Shown: positions 22,595 through 35,090 of the stretch, piece by piece | How the letters are laid out: each line of letters begins with the position of its first letter | Position numbering within the stretch: the stretch's first letter is position 1 | NCBI GenBank assembly: GCA_003586115.2 | Contig: QVOM02000126.1 | Location: forward strand, 59,338,456-59,402,455 | Reading direction: 5' to 3' | From: Salvator merianae | Lineage: Eukaryota > Chordata > Lepidosauria > Squamata > Teiidae | Length of the DNA stretch: 64,000 nucleotides | Position numbers and translations under genes: made by a program | The notes under the pieces: generated by a model | Database searches by the model: none | What the model was told of the DNA's origin: nothing | What the model saw: the letters and a program-made list of their open reading frames with translations, nothing else

Positions 22595-24090
22595 AACAGA
22601 TGAGTTGTGTTCCACCCACCTGGTAGCTTCCTCTCTCTGTGATCCACTCTCTGTGATCTTTGAGAACTCCTGGAGAACAGAAGTTGCAGAAGATTGGAGA
22701 AGAGCAAATCTTCAAAATCCCTATCTTCAAAAAAAGGGAAGAAGACCGATCCAGGAAACTACAGGCCTGTGAGCCTGACTTCAATACCAGGCAAGATCCT
22801 TGAACAAATTATTAAACAGCATATATGTGAGCACTTGGATAGGAATGCAGTAATTAACCAGAGCCAACATAGATTTGTAGCAAACAAGTCCTGCCAGACT
22901 AACCTTATTTCCTTTTATGACAAAATTACTGGATGAGTTGATCAAGGAAATGCTGTAGACATAGTGTTTCTTGACTTCAGCAAAGCATTTGACAAGGTGT
23001 CTCATACCATACTTATTGAAAAATTCATCAAATGTGGGATCAGCAGGACACCCATTAGGTGGATTCATAACCGGCTTAATGATTGTACTCAAAGAGTGGT
23101 CATAAATGACTTCACATCTAATTGGAAGAATGTCTCAAGTGGGGTACCTCAAGGTTCTGTCCTAGGCTCGGTACTGTTCAAGATTTTTATAAATGATCTA
23201 GATGAGGGAGTTGAGGAGACACTGATCAAATTTGCAGATGACACAAAGCTAGGGGTGGTTGTTAACACTAGAGAGGAGAAGGAGAGGATTCAAAAAGATC
23301 TAGATAAGCTTGAATAGTGGGCTGAAACTAACAGAATGATATTTAACAGGGAGAAATGCAAAGTCCTACATCTGGGTAATAAAAATGACAAAAACCATAC
23401 AGAATGGAAGGAATCTTATTGAGTAGCAGCACATGTGAAAAGAATCTTGGTGTACTAATAGATTACAGAATGAACATGAGTCAACAGTATGATGCAGCTG
23501 CAAATAAGGCAAACACCATCCTGGAATGTATCAAGAGGAGCATAGAGTCTAGATCATGAGAAGTGATTATCTCTCTTTACTGTACCTTGCTCAGACCTTA
23601 TCTGGAGTACTGTGTCCAGTTTGGGGCACCCCAGTTTAAAAGGGACATTGACAAACTGGAACAAGTTCAGAGAAGGGCGACCAAAATGGTGAGCGGTCTG
23701 CAAACCATGTCCTACGAGGAACGGTTAAAGGACCTAGGAATATTTAGCCTGCAGAAGAGAAGACTGATAGGAGACATGATAGCTATTTTCAAGTATCTGA
23801 AAGGTTGTCACAGTGCAGAAGGATTTGCCCCATTCTCACTTACACAAGAAGGAAGGACTAGAAACAATGGGATGACACTTCAGGGGAGTAGGTACAAACT
23901 AAATATTAGAAAAAAAAAACTTTCTGACAGTAAGGGCAATCAGTCAATGATGGTGAACTCTCCTTTGCTGGAGGTCTTCAAGGAGAGGCTGGACAGAGTC
24001 TGAGATGGTTTATGAATCCTGCACTGAGCAGGGGGTTGGACTCGATGACCCTGGAAGTCCCTTCCAGCTCTATGATTCTATGATTCCGGT
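22595..24090 (+). mobile_element. CR1 LINE, 5'-truncated ORF2 with RT domain
   Basis: The longest retrotransposon in the window. Frames at 22694-22936, 22964-23317 and 23563-24003 together cover the RT region. Visible blocks are NYRPVSLTSIPGKILEQIIK (22757 on), FLDFSKAFDKVSHTIL (22967 on), GVPQGSVLGSVLFKIFINDLD (about 23143 on) and the catalytic FADDTKLG (about 23230). Next come RPYLEYCVQFGAP and a LQKRRL-x-GDMIAIFKYLKG block. It ends with CTATGATTCTATGATTCC at 24090, the CR1 octamer tail. Frameshifts and at least two in-frame stops separate the three frames, so it is dead. Confidence 0.92.
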
Positions 24091-24179
24091 TAGTAGCCTG
24101 ACATCTACAAAAGGTTTGTTTTAACCATATTTGAATGGGCCCTTACTTCAGTTTGGTATATTGCTTAGTCATTTTTTTA

Positions 24180-24480
24180 GTGGAAAATTGTGTATATAAG
24201 CTGAGCTCAAAACAACTGAGGAAAGGAGAACTACTGTAAAATGCAAAATGTTTTGGCTGAATCAGAGCTGTAATCAGTGGCTGAGCAGAAATTCCTAGGA
24301 CAGTAGTGAGGAAGCAAGCCAGAAAAGAAGGAACCTGAGAGACTTGCTAAAATCATAAGAATTGAAATTACACAGCTGTAAACTGCAGTCACAGAGTTAT
24401 AATTGCTAGCTGGGCAAAAACTGCTGGCAGAGCAATGAAGAAGCAAGCCAGGAAAGTAGAAAGAGACAGTCTTTCATAGA
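24180..24480. repeat. Imperfect two-copy duplication
   Basis: The block AATCAGTGGCTGAGCAGAAA ... GAGGAAGCAAGCCAG (about 24270-24330) recurs as AATTGCTAGCTGGGCAAAAA ... GAAGAAGCAAGCCAG (about 24400-24460). Period is about 130 bases. No named family. Confidence 0.55.
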
Positions 24481-24505
24481 AACCTGTCCTTAGGACTCCA
24501 AACTA

Positions 24506-24785
24506 CACAACAAAATAAGAACATAAGAGGAGCCCTGCTCGATCAGGCCACAGCCCATTTAGTTCAGCATCCTGTTGCTCACAGTGGCCCACTAATTGCT
24601 TCTGGGCATCTCAAGGAGAGCATATAGGCAGAACCTTCACCTGCTCTTGGCTCCCTGCAAATGGCCTTTAGAAGCATCCTGCCTGTTGTCTCCCCAACCT
24701 GGAGGCAATACCTAGGCATCCATCCTAATAGCCATTGATGCAGCTGTCCTCTTCCATTAATTTGTCCAGCTCTAACAGGACTCAA
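24506..24785 (-). mobile_element. L3-type CR1 3' end fragment
   Basis: The + strand begins AATAAGAACATAAGAGGAGCC, the complement of the TTCTTATG tail, and contains the complement of the CTGATC...GCCCACT block that ends this CR1 family. The complement continues inward to CTGGACAAATTAATGG. Same family as 51092-51567 but in the opposite strand. Confidence 0.8.
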
Positions 24786-25084
24786 AGAATCTTTATTCAC
24801 TGTTTTTTATACTCTGCTGTTTGCCTTACCATTTTTTGCTCTTCTTGAAATGGAAACTGACTTTGTTTGCTTAAACTAAGCACAACAGTTAACTTTTTTT
24901 CTGCCCTGTTTTTCCACACCTCATGCCTATTTCTTCCATGCCCTCCCTGTTCTGAGATAACAGCTGTCAGTGCGAATATGGCCTTAGAAAGCCCTAAAGG
25001 ACTTGAGTCCCTTAATCCTCCCATATAAACCTGCCTCTCCATTAAGATCTGCCAGACAGATCCTCTTGGTAGAGTTACTGCTTT

Positions 25085-25365
25085 CAAAAGTTAAAGAGGT
25101 GAGGATCCAAGAGAGGGGCTTCTCTGTGATGGCCCCCAGATCGTGGTCTCCCTTCTGAGATGTGTCAAGGACCATCATTATATACTTTTAGATGGTTGGT
25201 TACATAGGTCTTTTGTTGAAGAGACAGTCTACTCTTCCTGGCACACAACTGTTCACTTCTATGCTTGCAGTTTTTAATTTCTTTTTAAACTCTGTATTTA
25301 TCTTTTATTTTTTGTGACCTACCCTGAGATCTCAGGGCATAGGATGTGATATAAGCAGAACCATA
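25085..25365 (+). mobile_element. L2 3' end fragment
   Basis: Contains GTGATGGCCCCCAGATCGTG (L2: GTGGCCCC...), a long 3' UTR and the terminal block GACCTACCCTGAGATCTCAGGGCATAGG, the L2 tail sequence. The preceding 24786-25084 is not identified. Confidence 0.65.
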
Positions 25366-25438
25366 CAAACCTCACAAGGATAGAATAAACTTACCTTGTT
25401 GCATATAGAACTTGAGTAAACTAGCATATATAATCTTT

Positions 25439-25618
25439 GGCCTTTTTTGCACTGAGCCTTATTCCAGGATATATCTTGGAATACAGGCCTACAATCTGCA
25501 TGCTAGCGCAGACTGTGGCAGGCTCTACCCGAGGCCTGCTGTAGCCTGCAGTAGCATGTGTACGGCAGATCCCTATTCTGGGATGTATCCTTGAACAAGG
25601 CTGAGTGTGGAAAGGGCC
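25439..25618. mobile_element. Family B MITE, copy 1 (180 bp)
   Basis: Near-palindromic: GGCCTTTTTTGCACTGAGCC at the left against the complement of GCTGAGTGTGGAAAGGGCC at the right. The centre has TGCATGCTAGCGCAGACTG mirrored by the later GCAGTAGCATGTG. Its 180-bp length equals copy 2 at 33507. Confidence 0.75.
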
Positions 25619-26279
25619 AAGGCAAGGGTAGTGCAAGCAAAGTACGATCACATTTTGTAATGGCTGTGTTTTATATTAAAAGCCTCGTTCTCCTGGCTAT
25701 TTGACCCATTAATATTTATCCACATTGTAATACACAACAATTTTGTCATTTTCTACTAGTTATAGTGGGAGTAAATGTATTCTCTATGGGACCCCAGTGA
25801 GACATAGCTAATTGTTTGTGAGCTTTCAAATGGGGGGGGGGGAGGAACCCTGAAGAGAACTTAAATCAATTTGCTGAAGCATGCTTTTCACTAATGCTGT
25901 TACAAGCAGTGCTTTAATCAGTACAAGGCTCTACCAATTTCAGATAATTGCTGTTAATCCTCTTCTAACAGAGAAAGAACTGGAGCGTAAGCCTGAATCT
26001 ATGTACATAGCATGTAATGTGAACTTCTCCAGCTCTTTAACTTGATACTCTGGGTATAAGTCTTTCAAGCAGAAACAGGTTGGGATTTTTGTTTGTTTTT
26101 TAGCAAAAATGACTGTCATCTGACATGAAAAAAACCACGATATAGAACAATCATTTTAAGCTGTTTATGTTTCTTGTATTGTCTTGTGAAATGGAACTGA
26201 TAGTGGGCTGGAAGGAAAGGTAGCAGCAATTGGAAAGGTGCACTGAAAGTCATTTTTGTCCAGTTGGAATGTTACTTAA
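25619..26279. other. No gene recognised
   Basis: A G9 run lies at about 25832. Otherwise unique AT-rich sequence. Confidence 0.25.
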
Positions 26280-26370
26280 CTGTATTTATTTATTTTATTT
26301 GAATTCCTTTCCTGCCTTATATCCAGAGATCAAAGGGTGGGTTATAATAAAACCAATATAAAAACACAGT
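26280..26370 (-). mobile_element. L2 tail fragment
   Basis: ATTTATTTATTTTATTTGAA followed by CTGCCTTATATCCAGAGATC is the complement of an L2 terminal block with its A-rich tail. Confidence 0.5.
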
Positions 26371-26589
26371 GTAAAATGAACTCACTAGTTAAACTTTTTA
26401 AACTTCTCAGAACTCTGTATTTGATTGGTTGGTACCTTGCATATTCACAAGCAATGTGTATTTTGCCCCCTTTTCAAAAAACTTATTCTCTGAGCTTTGG
26501 CTTCTGTTAACATTTTATTTTGGAAATGTATACTTTTTGACATTTTACTTTCATTTAACATTGCTTTTCTATTAATATTTCTGTGCTAG

Positions 26590-27109
26590 ATCGGGAAGGC
26601 CCAACTGCGCTACGGGGGGAGGGACCCAGTGCGCACGCGTGAGCTGCATCATCGGCGTGTGCACTGCGCAGGCCTCCCGGTCACCATGGCAGCAGCCTGA
26701 TGTTTGCAGGCCACTGCTGCGGCGACTGCCCTTTGTGACCACGATTGGGCTCCAAAACCCCGGATGGGGTGCAGCGCGGCCCCATCCGGCGTCCCAGGCC
26801 CGATCGTGGCAACGTGGGCCCGACTGGGGCCTCACGTGGGCCCATTTGGGCCCACATGAAGGAGTAGTCCCCACTGCCCACCACGCATGCACCCGTGTCG
26901 AGCTGCTGCGGTTGCCATGGCAGCAGCCGGCTGCTTGTCAGCCGCTGTCATAGTGAGCATCAGGCACGGCTAATGGTGTTCGCACTTAAAACCTAAGATA
27001 GGTTTTAAGGCCCCATTGTGCAGCCCCCATCGGTGTCTGCACGATGGAGTCTGTTCCACGCTAGTATGGGCTGATTAGCCTATTCTTGCATGGGAAGTGC
27101 GAACAGGCT
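26590..27109. mobile_element. Family C MITE, CpG-rich copy
   Basis: The right end GGGAAGTGCGAACAGGCT matches the family terminus. The left end is damaged or truncated (GGAAGGCCCAACTGC). The body is unusually GC- and CpG-rich for the window (CCGGATGGGGTGCAGCGCGG, GCGCACGCGTGAGC) and includes a palindrome around CCCGGATGGGG/CCCCATCCGG. Opposing frames here (26572-26953) are composition effects, not genes. Confidence 0.65.
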
Positions 27110-27458
27110 CGATGTTTCCGTGCTCTTCCTTGTTTTGTTCTTTCTCCTCAGATACTGTAAAATGGAGGGTGGGCTGAGCTGGCAGGGAATGACTTCTATT
27201 TACAATGGCAGATTGCCAGTGCTGCCCTCAGAAGTGGCTGGAAGTGGCATGAATGGTTTCATTGAGCTTCTTTAAAGTCAAAAATATGCAGGAAATCCCT
27301 TTATAATATAACATCCAAATCTAGATTCAAAGAAGCCTTAACTAGGTGCAGTTTGATGCCTCACCTCTTATACTTCATTAATTGTAATAATGCAAATATC
27401 ACAAATGCTGGCATGGGGAGAGGACAGGACAGTTATCTATTAGAACATTTAAAATCAG

Positions 27459-27912
27459 GGCCTGTTTGCACCTAATGGCTTGATGTGGTATAATAATACC
27501 ATACCAAGCTGGTAAGGATCAAGCATGGAGGCAGCCATATGTACTCTGAGGGCTGGAAAAGGCCCAGACTGGACCTCTAGCACCTGAAGGGTGGATGGCC
27601 CGACCGTGCTAGGTTGGATCACCATGGCAGTGGCCAAGGGAACATGCAATGCACGCCAGGACAGTGATCAGGATGTGGTGCATGACTGTACAACTAAAGC
27701 TGTGATGCCATACCCACCCAGAAAAATGTGCAAATGCTGCTGAGTGGGAGCTCACTAGCTATTCCCAGTCAAGATGTGGACAGAAGTTTAGTTGTCCACA
27801 GCTAGTAGTGTCCAAGAACAGCCGAGAACAGATCGGGACGCAGTGGCGGCATGCAGACGGGTCTGTCTAGTGAACATCCAATCGTTCACTAGCCGGTAAG
27901 TGCAAACAGGCC
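27459..27912. mobile_element. Family C MITE, copy 7
   Basis: Starts GGCCTGTTTGCACCTAATGG and ends TAAGTGCAAACAGGCC, the best-matched inverted termini of the family. The body has GGATCACCATGGCAGTGGCC, shared with other copies. No clear target duplication (ATCAG against CTTAA). Confidence 0.8.
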
Positions 27913-28129
27913 CTTAATTTCTGCTTGTTTAGATAAGGCTTGCTAGCTTTTCTTTATAAACTGTTCTGCATCTACCAGAAAGGCCTTTATGCTTTTCCTT
28001 GGAAGTACAGACAGAACTGAGTAACAGCTGATAGTTAATTTGCAGCGATGAAAAGCTGTTTGCATTTCTCTCTTTCTGAAGTCTGTAATTTAGTCTGAAA
28101 CCTATAAAACACCTGAAAAAGCTTAATAT

Positions 28130-28220
28130 ATTGATTTTATTGTTTTATTAACGTTGTGACCCTCTCCTGAGAGATTTGAGTGAAAGGTGGGATACAAATA
28201 CTGAAAAATGTAAGACAAAG
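28130..28220 (+). mobile_element. L2 tail fragment
   Basis: GTGACCCTCTCCTGAGAGAT followed by GAAAGGTGGGATACAAATAC is the terminal L2 block, ending in an A-rich tail. Confidence 0.55.
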
Positions 28221-29330
28221 AAACAAATAAAATAATTGGACTAGCTATACCTTTAAGGTTCAATCATGTGAACCATATCAGAATCCTTTTTTATTCCTCT
28301 TGTTATTCTTTTAATTATTTATATAATAGAAATACTAATACATATATTAAAAACAAAAAGATATAAAGATATCTTAATATAAAGATATTTTAAACTATAT
28401 ACAAATTATTCTTATTATTACATCAATATAGGAACGATATTCATAATTAAAAAACAGAATATATTTATACATAAGATCAGTGATAATTCATAATAATACA
28501 ATTTTAATATAGCAGTCGATGAAACAATACTATTTTACCAAATATTTTAACAGTGTAAAAGGACTTGGATATATCTTTAGCCTTTTCATTAGTGTTAAGC
28601 AAGAGATGGTCCCATATATCTAAATAAGAATATTTTAATATTTTGAATTTTATATGTAAAAAAAATCATAATACCCATATTCCAAACTTATTTTTTTATT
28701 TTGTTTTTTTATTCTCTCCTTCCAATGTGAAACTCTGTAAAGTAACAAATACTTAAGCGCCAGCTAAAAATGTTTTCATATTTTTGTGAAAGCTTATTAT
28801 ATTTCACACTAACTTTTTCTAAGTTTTGAGAGCAACTGTTCAGTACACATAGCCTCCATACGCCATAAAACTCCCATGCACTTCTGATTCTCAGTCTATT
28901 TTGCCCAAAAGATACAATTTCAGCAACCCTTACTTAGCAGCCCTTGTTTTCTTTTTTTCATTTAAAAGATAAGTGAATTTCATTCATTTCAGTAATCCTT
29001 ATTTAGCCCTCCTTTCTTCTTGTCTTCCATAAATATTTTATTTATGGAAATTTTAAAAGTTGGGGATTTGTGTTTCCAGTTGATCTTCTGTTTTAGCATC
29101 TTTTCCCATGTCTTTGCAACTTTCATTTTATGATCAAAGTGCAGATTAATCATATTCAACATTAATGGAAACCTTTTCATCCATGCTGAAAAGGACTTAT
29201 CACTTTGGGTAATTTTTTTGACAGTTGCAATGAAGGGGATCACTGGTGTCAGCCTGTAGTTAGAGATGACTGGTAATGTAACACTGTGGTATTTATTGTT
29301 ATACTCACATGCTGCCTGATTGGCTGGGAT
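28221..29330. other. AT-rich DNA, possible LINE remnant
   Basis: 28290-28700 is extremely AT-rich with ATATAA runs. A minus-strand frame from 29369 back to 28989 (126 codons, including KRFPLMLNMINLHFDHKM) looks LINE-like in composition, but no diagnostic motif can be named. Confidence 0.25.
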
Positions 29331-29610
29331 TAGGGAAGTGCAAATTTCGATTTGTATTTGAAAATTCATTCAAAATTTCATTTTCGCAAATCTTCTCATC
29401 GAAACATAAATGACTTTTTTTTTCACATTTACAGTTTTCAAAGAAAAATGAAAAAGCCTACTCTTTTGCGAAAAACGGAATTTGTTGAATTTTTGCAATT
29501 TTCGCTCTGCTTAAACCATGAAAATGGCACTAGGACTGTTGTAAGAGTGGAAAGGTGTCCAAAGTCCCTTCCAGGTTCAAGAAAAAATAAAAGCCAGAGC
29601 GGAGCTCTCG
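29331..29610. mobile_element. hAT-like element fragment, left end only
   Basis: Begins TAGGGAAGTGCAAATTTCG, close to the TAGGGATGTGCACGAA terminus of the element at 2975, with a following ATTC/AAAT-rich inverted-looking body (ATTTCATTTTCGCAAATC). The right terminus was not found. Confidence 0.4.
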
Positions 29611-32600
29611 TCCATTCTATTTTTTATTGTTTGTGTGTGTGTATGTTTACTCTGATTCACAGTTAATCCCATCTTCATACTGTGGCAGGAACCTATTATG
29701 ATATTCTAAAAAAATACAATACAAAAAACCAAACACGTGTAGCAAGTGTACAGAATATTTGACTCAGAAGGGACAAATGACCATCGGAGCTTGGGATTTA
29801 TCCTCTGCATTAGAATTCATCTTGGCTACTCAATGAAGTGGTGAGAGCAATAATTGCCCTTTTGTCTGCTAACTCTAAAGAGAACTCTTCGACATTGTCT
29901 GCTTCCCATCAAAAACATCCCTTTGTTTAGCTGATCAGCTTAATTCCATCAGCTTGTGACAGGAAGACACTACTTTTTAAATGTCTTTTAAAAAATAAAC
30001 AAGGTTCTGTTATCAACTTAGTCTGCTAGTATTGTTCTTAGGATTGCACCCTTAATGTGTCTGAAAGAGCATTATATCAGTACCTCCCCTCCTAGTAACT
30101 CTCAGTCATTTATCCTTGCAAAATGTGTACACAATCCATTCCATTCAATAAAGTCAGTTTTCATGCAGGTTTAAATAAAAACCACATCTTTAACTAGCAT
30201 AAACACTACCTATTCTGCTACTGCTTCCTCTTAGCTGCCTTGTCCTCCAGCCTATTAGTTCCAATGGGCAACAGACATCAGTGGAAAAAGGAGTGTAGCT
30301 TGTAGTGCTATTAACTGGCAGACTCCTATTTGCATATTGGTTGCAATTTGTCTGAGTTGGAATACTGCTGCTTTAAATATGTTCAAGAAGGCTAGACATT
30401 GCATGAATGCATGGGTCATCATAAACACTAAAACAATCTTCTAGAAAGGTAATGCAAATCATATCCATCAGAAAATAATCTAGTTGTCCTCCCTTCTATC
30501 CAGTAGCTACTTGCAAATCAGTGTCGTATATGTACAGATGATAGAGATGGTAGTCACCAGAAAGAAAAATAAACTTGAATGCATGGGCTTGCTTAATGCA
30601 GTACCAGAACCTTTGCCCAGTCCTGACCCTACCTGGCTGGCAAATGGAGAAGCCATTGTGAGGTCATTTCATAGCATTTGCCTGGTGTCAGAATTCACCA
30701 TCTTAGGTCATTTGTTTCCAGGCCTTAAAGAGTTGAGACACAGGTTTAGTAGGAAAACTTCATGCTCTTTCATTACTGGTAATAACAGAATACAAAGGAT
30801 AGTTGCAAGCAGTAGGAATATAACAGTTCCAAACCATTCTCCTTTCCCACACCTCCCTGTCCCAGTACCTGATAGACAAAACATCCAGGCTCCTAGGCCT
30901 TCCGCATTTCAGCTAATCACCATCAAGGGGAAATATTGGATCAGTGAGAAAAGCAAACAGGCATGGCTCGGACCTGAGAAGATGCAAAGACAGCTGTGCA
31001 GTGGCCAATGTCACTGACACTTGGCATTCCCTTCCAAAGAGCAGCCCTACTCCAAGGAAATAGGATCAGCAGTTTTCTCTTCCCCTTTGTCCACCTTCCC
31101 ACAGAGGGCCGGTCCTAGACTTATTGGGCACTGCAGAAAGAAACTGGCGCTACAGCAGCCCTCTGCCCCCTTACAGTGTTTTCCTTGAAAACACAGCGGC
31201 ATAAGTGGGAGGAGAAAGAAGGATGGAAACCAATGTATCTTTCTCTGGTTGGCCGACTTCCCTCCGTGCTGAAACGAATCAGCTGCCTATTCAGACCTGG
31301 TTTCCGTTTCCACAGATGGCATTGATTAATTTTTACTGATTAGGTTAAGAAATTCTATGGAAATGTGAATGCCTGTGTTTATTTTTTATATAAAATATTT
31401 AATACAGTACATCTCTGAACCACTGTTTCTATACCACCTTTTATTTTTAAAAGTCTCAAAGTAGTTTACATGCAAATTTAAAAATAATGTTAAGGCATGT
31501 TAAAAGCAGTATTAAAAATAATTTCTAAAAGTGGGTGAATGATAGAAATTGAACAGACTAATCAACCATTTGCATGAGCAAGGCCTGAGTGAAGAAATGG
31601 GAGAGCCTGCTGACACATTTAAAAAGCTGGCATCCCATCTTTCAGAGACCAGGGGTAACAGACAGGATTTATACCGCATTTGAACTCTGCTAGCCCATCC
31701 TTCTGATCAACTGGATTTAAGAAAATGCATGAGTTCTGTGCTTTCTTTAAAAGGCCTGCATTTTTCTCACTTAGGCAAGACAGGCTGTGTTTGGATGAAG
31801 GACTGATTTATCTGGAAAGGCCTAATCAGCAAAGAACTGATTGATCTGGAAATGGTGTTGCAGGCCTGTGAAATGGCATGAATCTTCACTTTGAGTCAGG
31901 CCGATCTCATGGCATTTGGGGGGGAGCTCCAGGGAGGAAATGCCAGCATGTTTTTAAAAAAGTGATGTTCTTGTTTGTCACTTGGAGAATCCCCAAGGTC
32001 AGGTATCTACTTTAAAATGGAGGTGGCTGCTTACTAGGTGCGTGGGAATGCTGCCAAGAGCGCCACCGAAAACGACACCTTGTCTCCATTTTTGCACAGA
32101 GGTATTTTCAAAGGCAGATGGAAGTGCCTCTGCTAAGGGCGAAAAGCTGGGTCTTCCAAAAAATCGAACCTTCATTGCTGATTACGGCAGGTAATTGAGT
32201 GGTGTGATCACAAGGACTATCTGCCCTCCCTGCTGCCCCACTACCCACTCTGCTGTCACCTCCCTTACACTCTGTGCCTCATCAAGAGCTGAGGAGGGAA
32301 GAGGGTCAAAAGGCAAGCACATGCAGGTTGCACTGCTGCCTTATTTGGAACCTCAGGGGTGGCAGTGGTGGTAGAGGACATGGCAAAGGGCAGCTAAAAG
32401 CAAGCAGGCTAGTTGGAGTGCTATCAAATGGAGTCCCTCTGCTATGGCTGCAGGGGGTGGCATAAGGTAATCACACATGTCTTGGAGCTGCTTCCTTTTT
32501 ACTTAAGAGGGGGTGGACTTGAGAAAGAGAAAAATGAGAAAGAGAGGAGAGACAAAAAGCTCTTGTCGAAAGTTCCCACTTGATCCCAATGCACTACTGT

Positions 32601-33506
32601 GGCTGGGCATAACTGTGAACGAGCACAAAACTCATGATCCCCATGGCCCACTCACTTGCACATGGGTGTGGGATATTGCTGTGATAAAATGCAGTTGTCT
32701 GTCAGCAACAGCAGCAGCAGAAAATTGACCCCAAGCCAGACAGCCTCTGGTTTCTCTGGGCAGGTCTCCTCAGGGCAGGATCTGGAAGAGGGTATGAGAC
32801 TCCATGGAATTCCCTCATCCAAAGAATTCTTGCAACCGTGGAATTCATGCCAGCATATCCACATACATGCCCTGATTACTGGTTGCAACAGCAACAACAA
32901 CGGAAAAGGGGATCTTCTCTCTGCCTTCAGCCATCTACCTGCTCCCTTCTTCCTCCCTGCTCTAGTTAATCTTCCAACCCTATTGCCATCCATAAATCTC
33001 AAGGGCTCTTTCCTGGAGGTGAATAGTGCAAGTTCAGTCTTCACAGGGCTGCAGTTGTTTGAGGGTTTATGTTTGGTGCTAAAACATAGGAGACAGATGA
33101 AACCAGAGCAGCAGCAATTCACTGAAGTGGGGGAGATGGTGAACTACGTGCACTGCTAGTGTGCGGGCCAAGTTGGTTGAGAGTCACCTGGGGAGCTGTT
33201 AGCAGCCCAGGCAGCCAAGAAGTGCAATGGAGTGGAGGCCCCTTTTGCTTGGCTTGGGTAGCCCAATTGTCCTCCTCCCCACCTCTCCCTCTTCCTCCTC
33301 CTCCTCCTCCTCCTCCTCCTCCCTTCTATTTTGCCCTCCTCCAGGGGAATGCACAGAAAGGGAGAGAACAGGAGGAAATAGACCCCATCTATGCCCAGTG
33401 CTCTCCCACTTGAGAATGGCAATGCCCACAATGTCAGACATTGGCTGGAGAGGGGAAGGGAAACCCTTCCTCTGCCCACCCGTGGAATTCTGTATGCTGC
33501 CTCAAA
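29611..33506. other. Unique sequence, no gene recognised
   Basis: No exon-like frame. The stop-free stretch 30484-31017 (178 codons on +) begins at a TTG after a stop and resembles nothing known. Opposing overlapping frames at 32652-33159 also look non-coding. 31380-31530 is AT-rich. Confidence 0.25.
33291..33323. repeat. (TCC)n microsatellite
   Basis: About ten CTC/TCC units. The serine, proline or glutamate runs in frames crossing it come from this repeat. Confidence 0.95.
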
Positions 33507-33686
33507 GTCCCTTTCTGCACTTGGCCTTATTCCAGATTATATCTTGGAATAGGGATCTGCCACCTGCATGCTACTATGAACTATGGCAGGCCCCACCTGG
33601 GTCCTGCTATAATCTGCACTAGCATGTGAATAGCAGGTCCCTATTCTGGGATATAGTCCAGAATAAAGCCAAGTGCAGAAAGGGCC
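33507..33686. mobile_element. Family B MITE, copy 2 (180 bp)
   Basis: GTCCCTTTCTGCACTTGGCC at the left is matched by GCCAAGTGCAGAAAGGGCC at the right. Two halves mirror each other across GGGATCTGCCACCTGCATGC and GCATGTGAATAGCAGGTCCC. Same length and order as copy 1. Confidence 0.85.
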
Positions 33687-34784
33687 ACTTAGTCCTCTTG
33701 CATGATCACACCTTACAAATTGAAACAGAGTAATAAGCTGAAACAGTGTCAGTGGTGAGATAATTTGAATACAGGATAATCCCAATCCAGGGGGGAGGGA
33801 TAATCCATAGAAGAAACAGAAATGCTTTTTGGGGTGTGATCCCTCAGAATAGAAGACAGCCTGAAAACGTATTAAACATCAGGTATGACTGCAACCTTGC
33901 AGTGTAAACTTGCCTTTTCTGTTTTGAAAAATGAGCTTGTGATAAATACTTGCATTTTCTCAGTAAGTTTTCAATTATTTTACTAGGAAATAATATATCC
34001 AAAATGGAGGATACAGTTATAATCATACATTGCCTGTTCAACACAGTTGTGTGGCTTGTGTAGGACAGTCTTTTATGAATGTGTCTCTGGTGATATATCT
34101 CCTGCCTTGTGTAGGAGCACCATAACTAATAATAATTAAATGGAAAGCCAATTTGGTTGGAAATAATGACAGACTGTATAAATAGGTCTGATGGTGACAT
34201 TTAAGATATCATTTATGACACAGAGAAGAAGGAGCTAAATATAGGTTTCTGTAATCAGCGTAACAATGTGTGTCCGTATAGTAACTAAAGGCATAAAGAA
34301 TCAGTGGTAGATTGAATAGTGAGATTTCTTTTAAGTAGTATAGAAAATATTCTAGGCCTCAAAATGTACTATAATTAAACCCTACATTTCAAATTGAAGG
34401 TATGTGTTTCTTGCTTGAATTCAAACATAAAAAGTAGAAAGAGTAGCATGGAATGCAGTGGAGGAATGTACTGAAGCCAAGATTTCCCTTTCCCTTTCCC
34501 TTTGGTTGGTTTAATAATGTCACAACATATTCAAACTCAGTGGATTGAAACCAGATTAGGTTCTGCTCAGGTGGCATCACTCTCTTTTCCTGCAGTCCCT
34601 TAAGAATAATTGTGGAAGACTTTCAAACACTGAAACCAAGAATTCAAAGAAATGCTTCCAACTGAGCTTTCCCAGTCCCTTTCTGCTCCATGGGTCCCAG
34701 TTTGTAGGCTATTGTTGGAGCCTCCTCTGAATTGCTAGCCTTTTCCAGACTATTTACTCTGAACAGACATTTGAAGTCCTTAAG
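33687..34784. other. No gene recognised
   Basis: A short CCCTTT run is at 34483-34503. Otherwise unassigned. Confidence 0.25.
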
Positions 34785-35090
34785 AATAGCTGGATGCTGC
34801 AACAGCAGCTTTCCTGTGTTTTGGTGTTGCCCCTTCATGGAATCTCTTCCTGAATCTAAGTAGACCTTTTTCAGATACCTCATATGGCTAGTTCCAGTAG
34901 TATTGTAGCTCTTGGCTTTTGCGCACCAGTTATAGTTTGTTTTGCATTTAGCAGGGTATCTGTGTTTCCCATAGGTGACCTTTTGGAGATGGTCAGCCTT
35001 GGCCCCATACTGCTGGCACAAAGTCTGTGTCTTGTTGCAGTGCTTGCCACACACAGCTCTTCCCCAAATGAGAGGGTCCAAACCCAGTGT
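34785..35090 (-). pseudogene. RPL37: RPL37 processed pseudogene (decayed)
   Basis: The source gene encodes large-subunit ribosomal protein eL37, a small basic zinc-binding protein of about 97 residues. On the minus strand the frame starting near 35060 reads [19 protein letters not shown], then [28 protein letters not shown] and VYLDSGRD, in eL37 order and nearly without a gap. The family words are NKTHTLC, YPAKRKRKYNWSAKAK and NTTGTGRMRHLK. The start is shifted: SFGEE, like the SFGKRRN beginning, lies in another frame near 35071-35055. The first CxxC pair of the zinc site is already damaged. No introns interrupt the copy, which indicates retrotransposition. No poly-A tail or target duplication remains, so the insertion is old. 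Not functional. Confidence 0.88.

Noticed and set aside
26572..26953. Opposing GC-rich frames resembling a gene or CpG island
   Set aside because: They lie inside a CpG-rich family C MITE. The frames are open on both strands because stop codons are AT-rich.
30484..31017. 178-codon open frame as a possible exon
   Set aside because: Begins with TTG after a stop, has no family signature and lies in unremarkable sequence.
33159..33479. Frames with long proline, serine or glutamate runs
   Set aside because: The runs are products of the (TCC)n microsatellite at 33291-33323.
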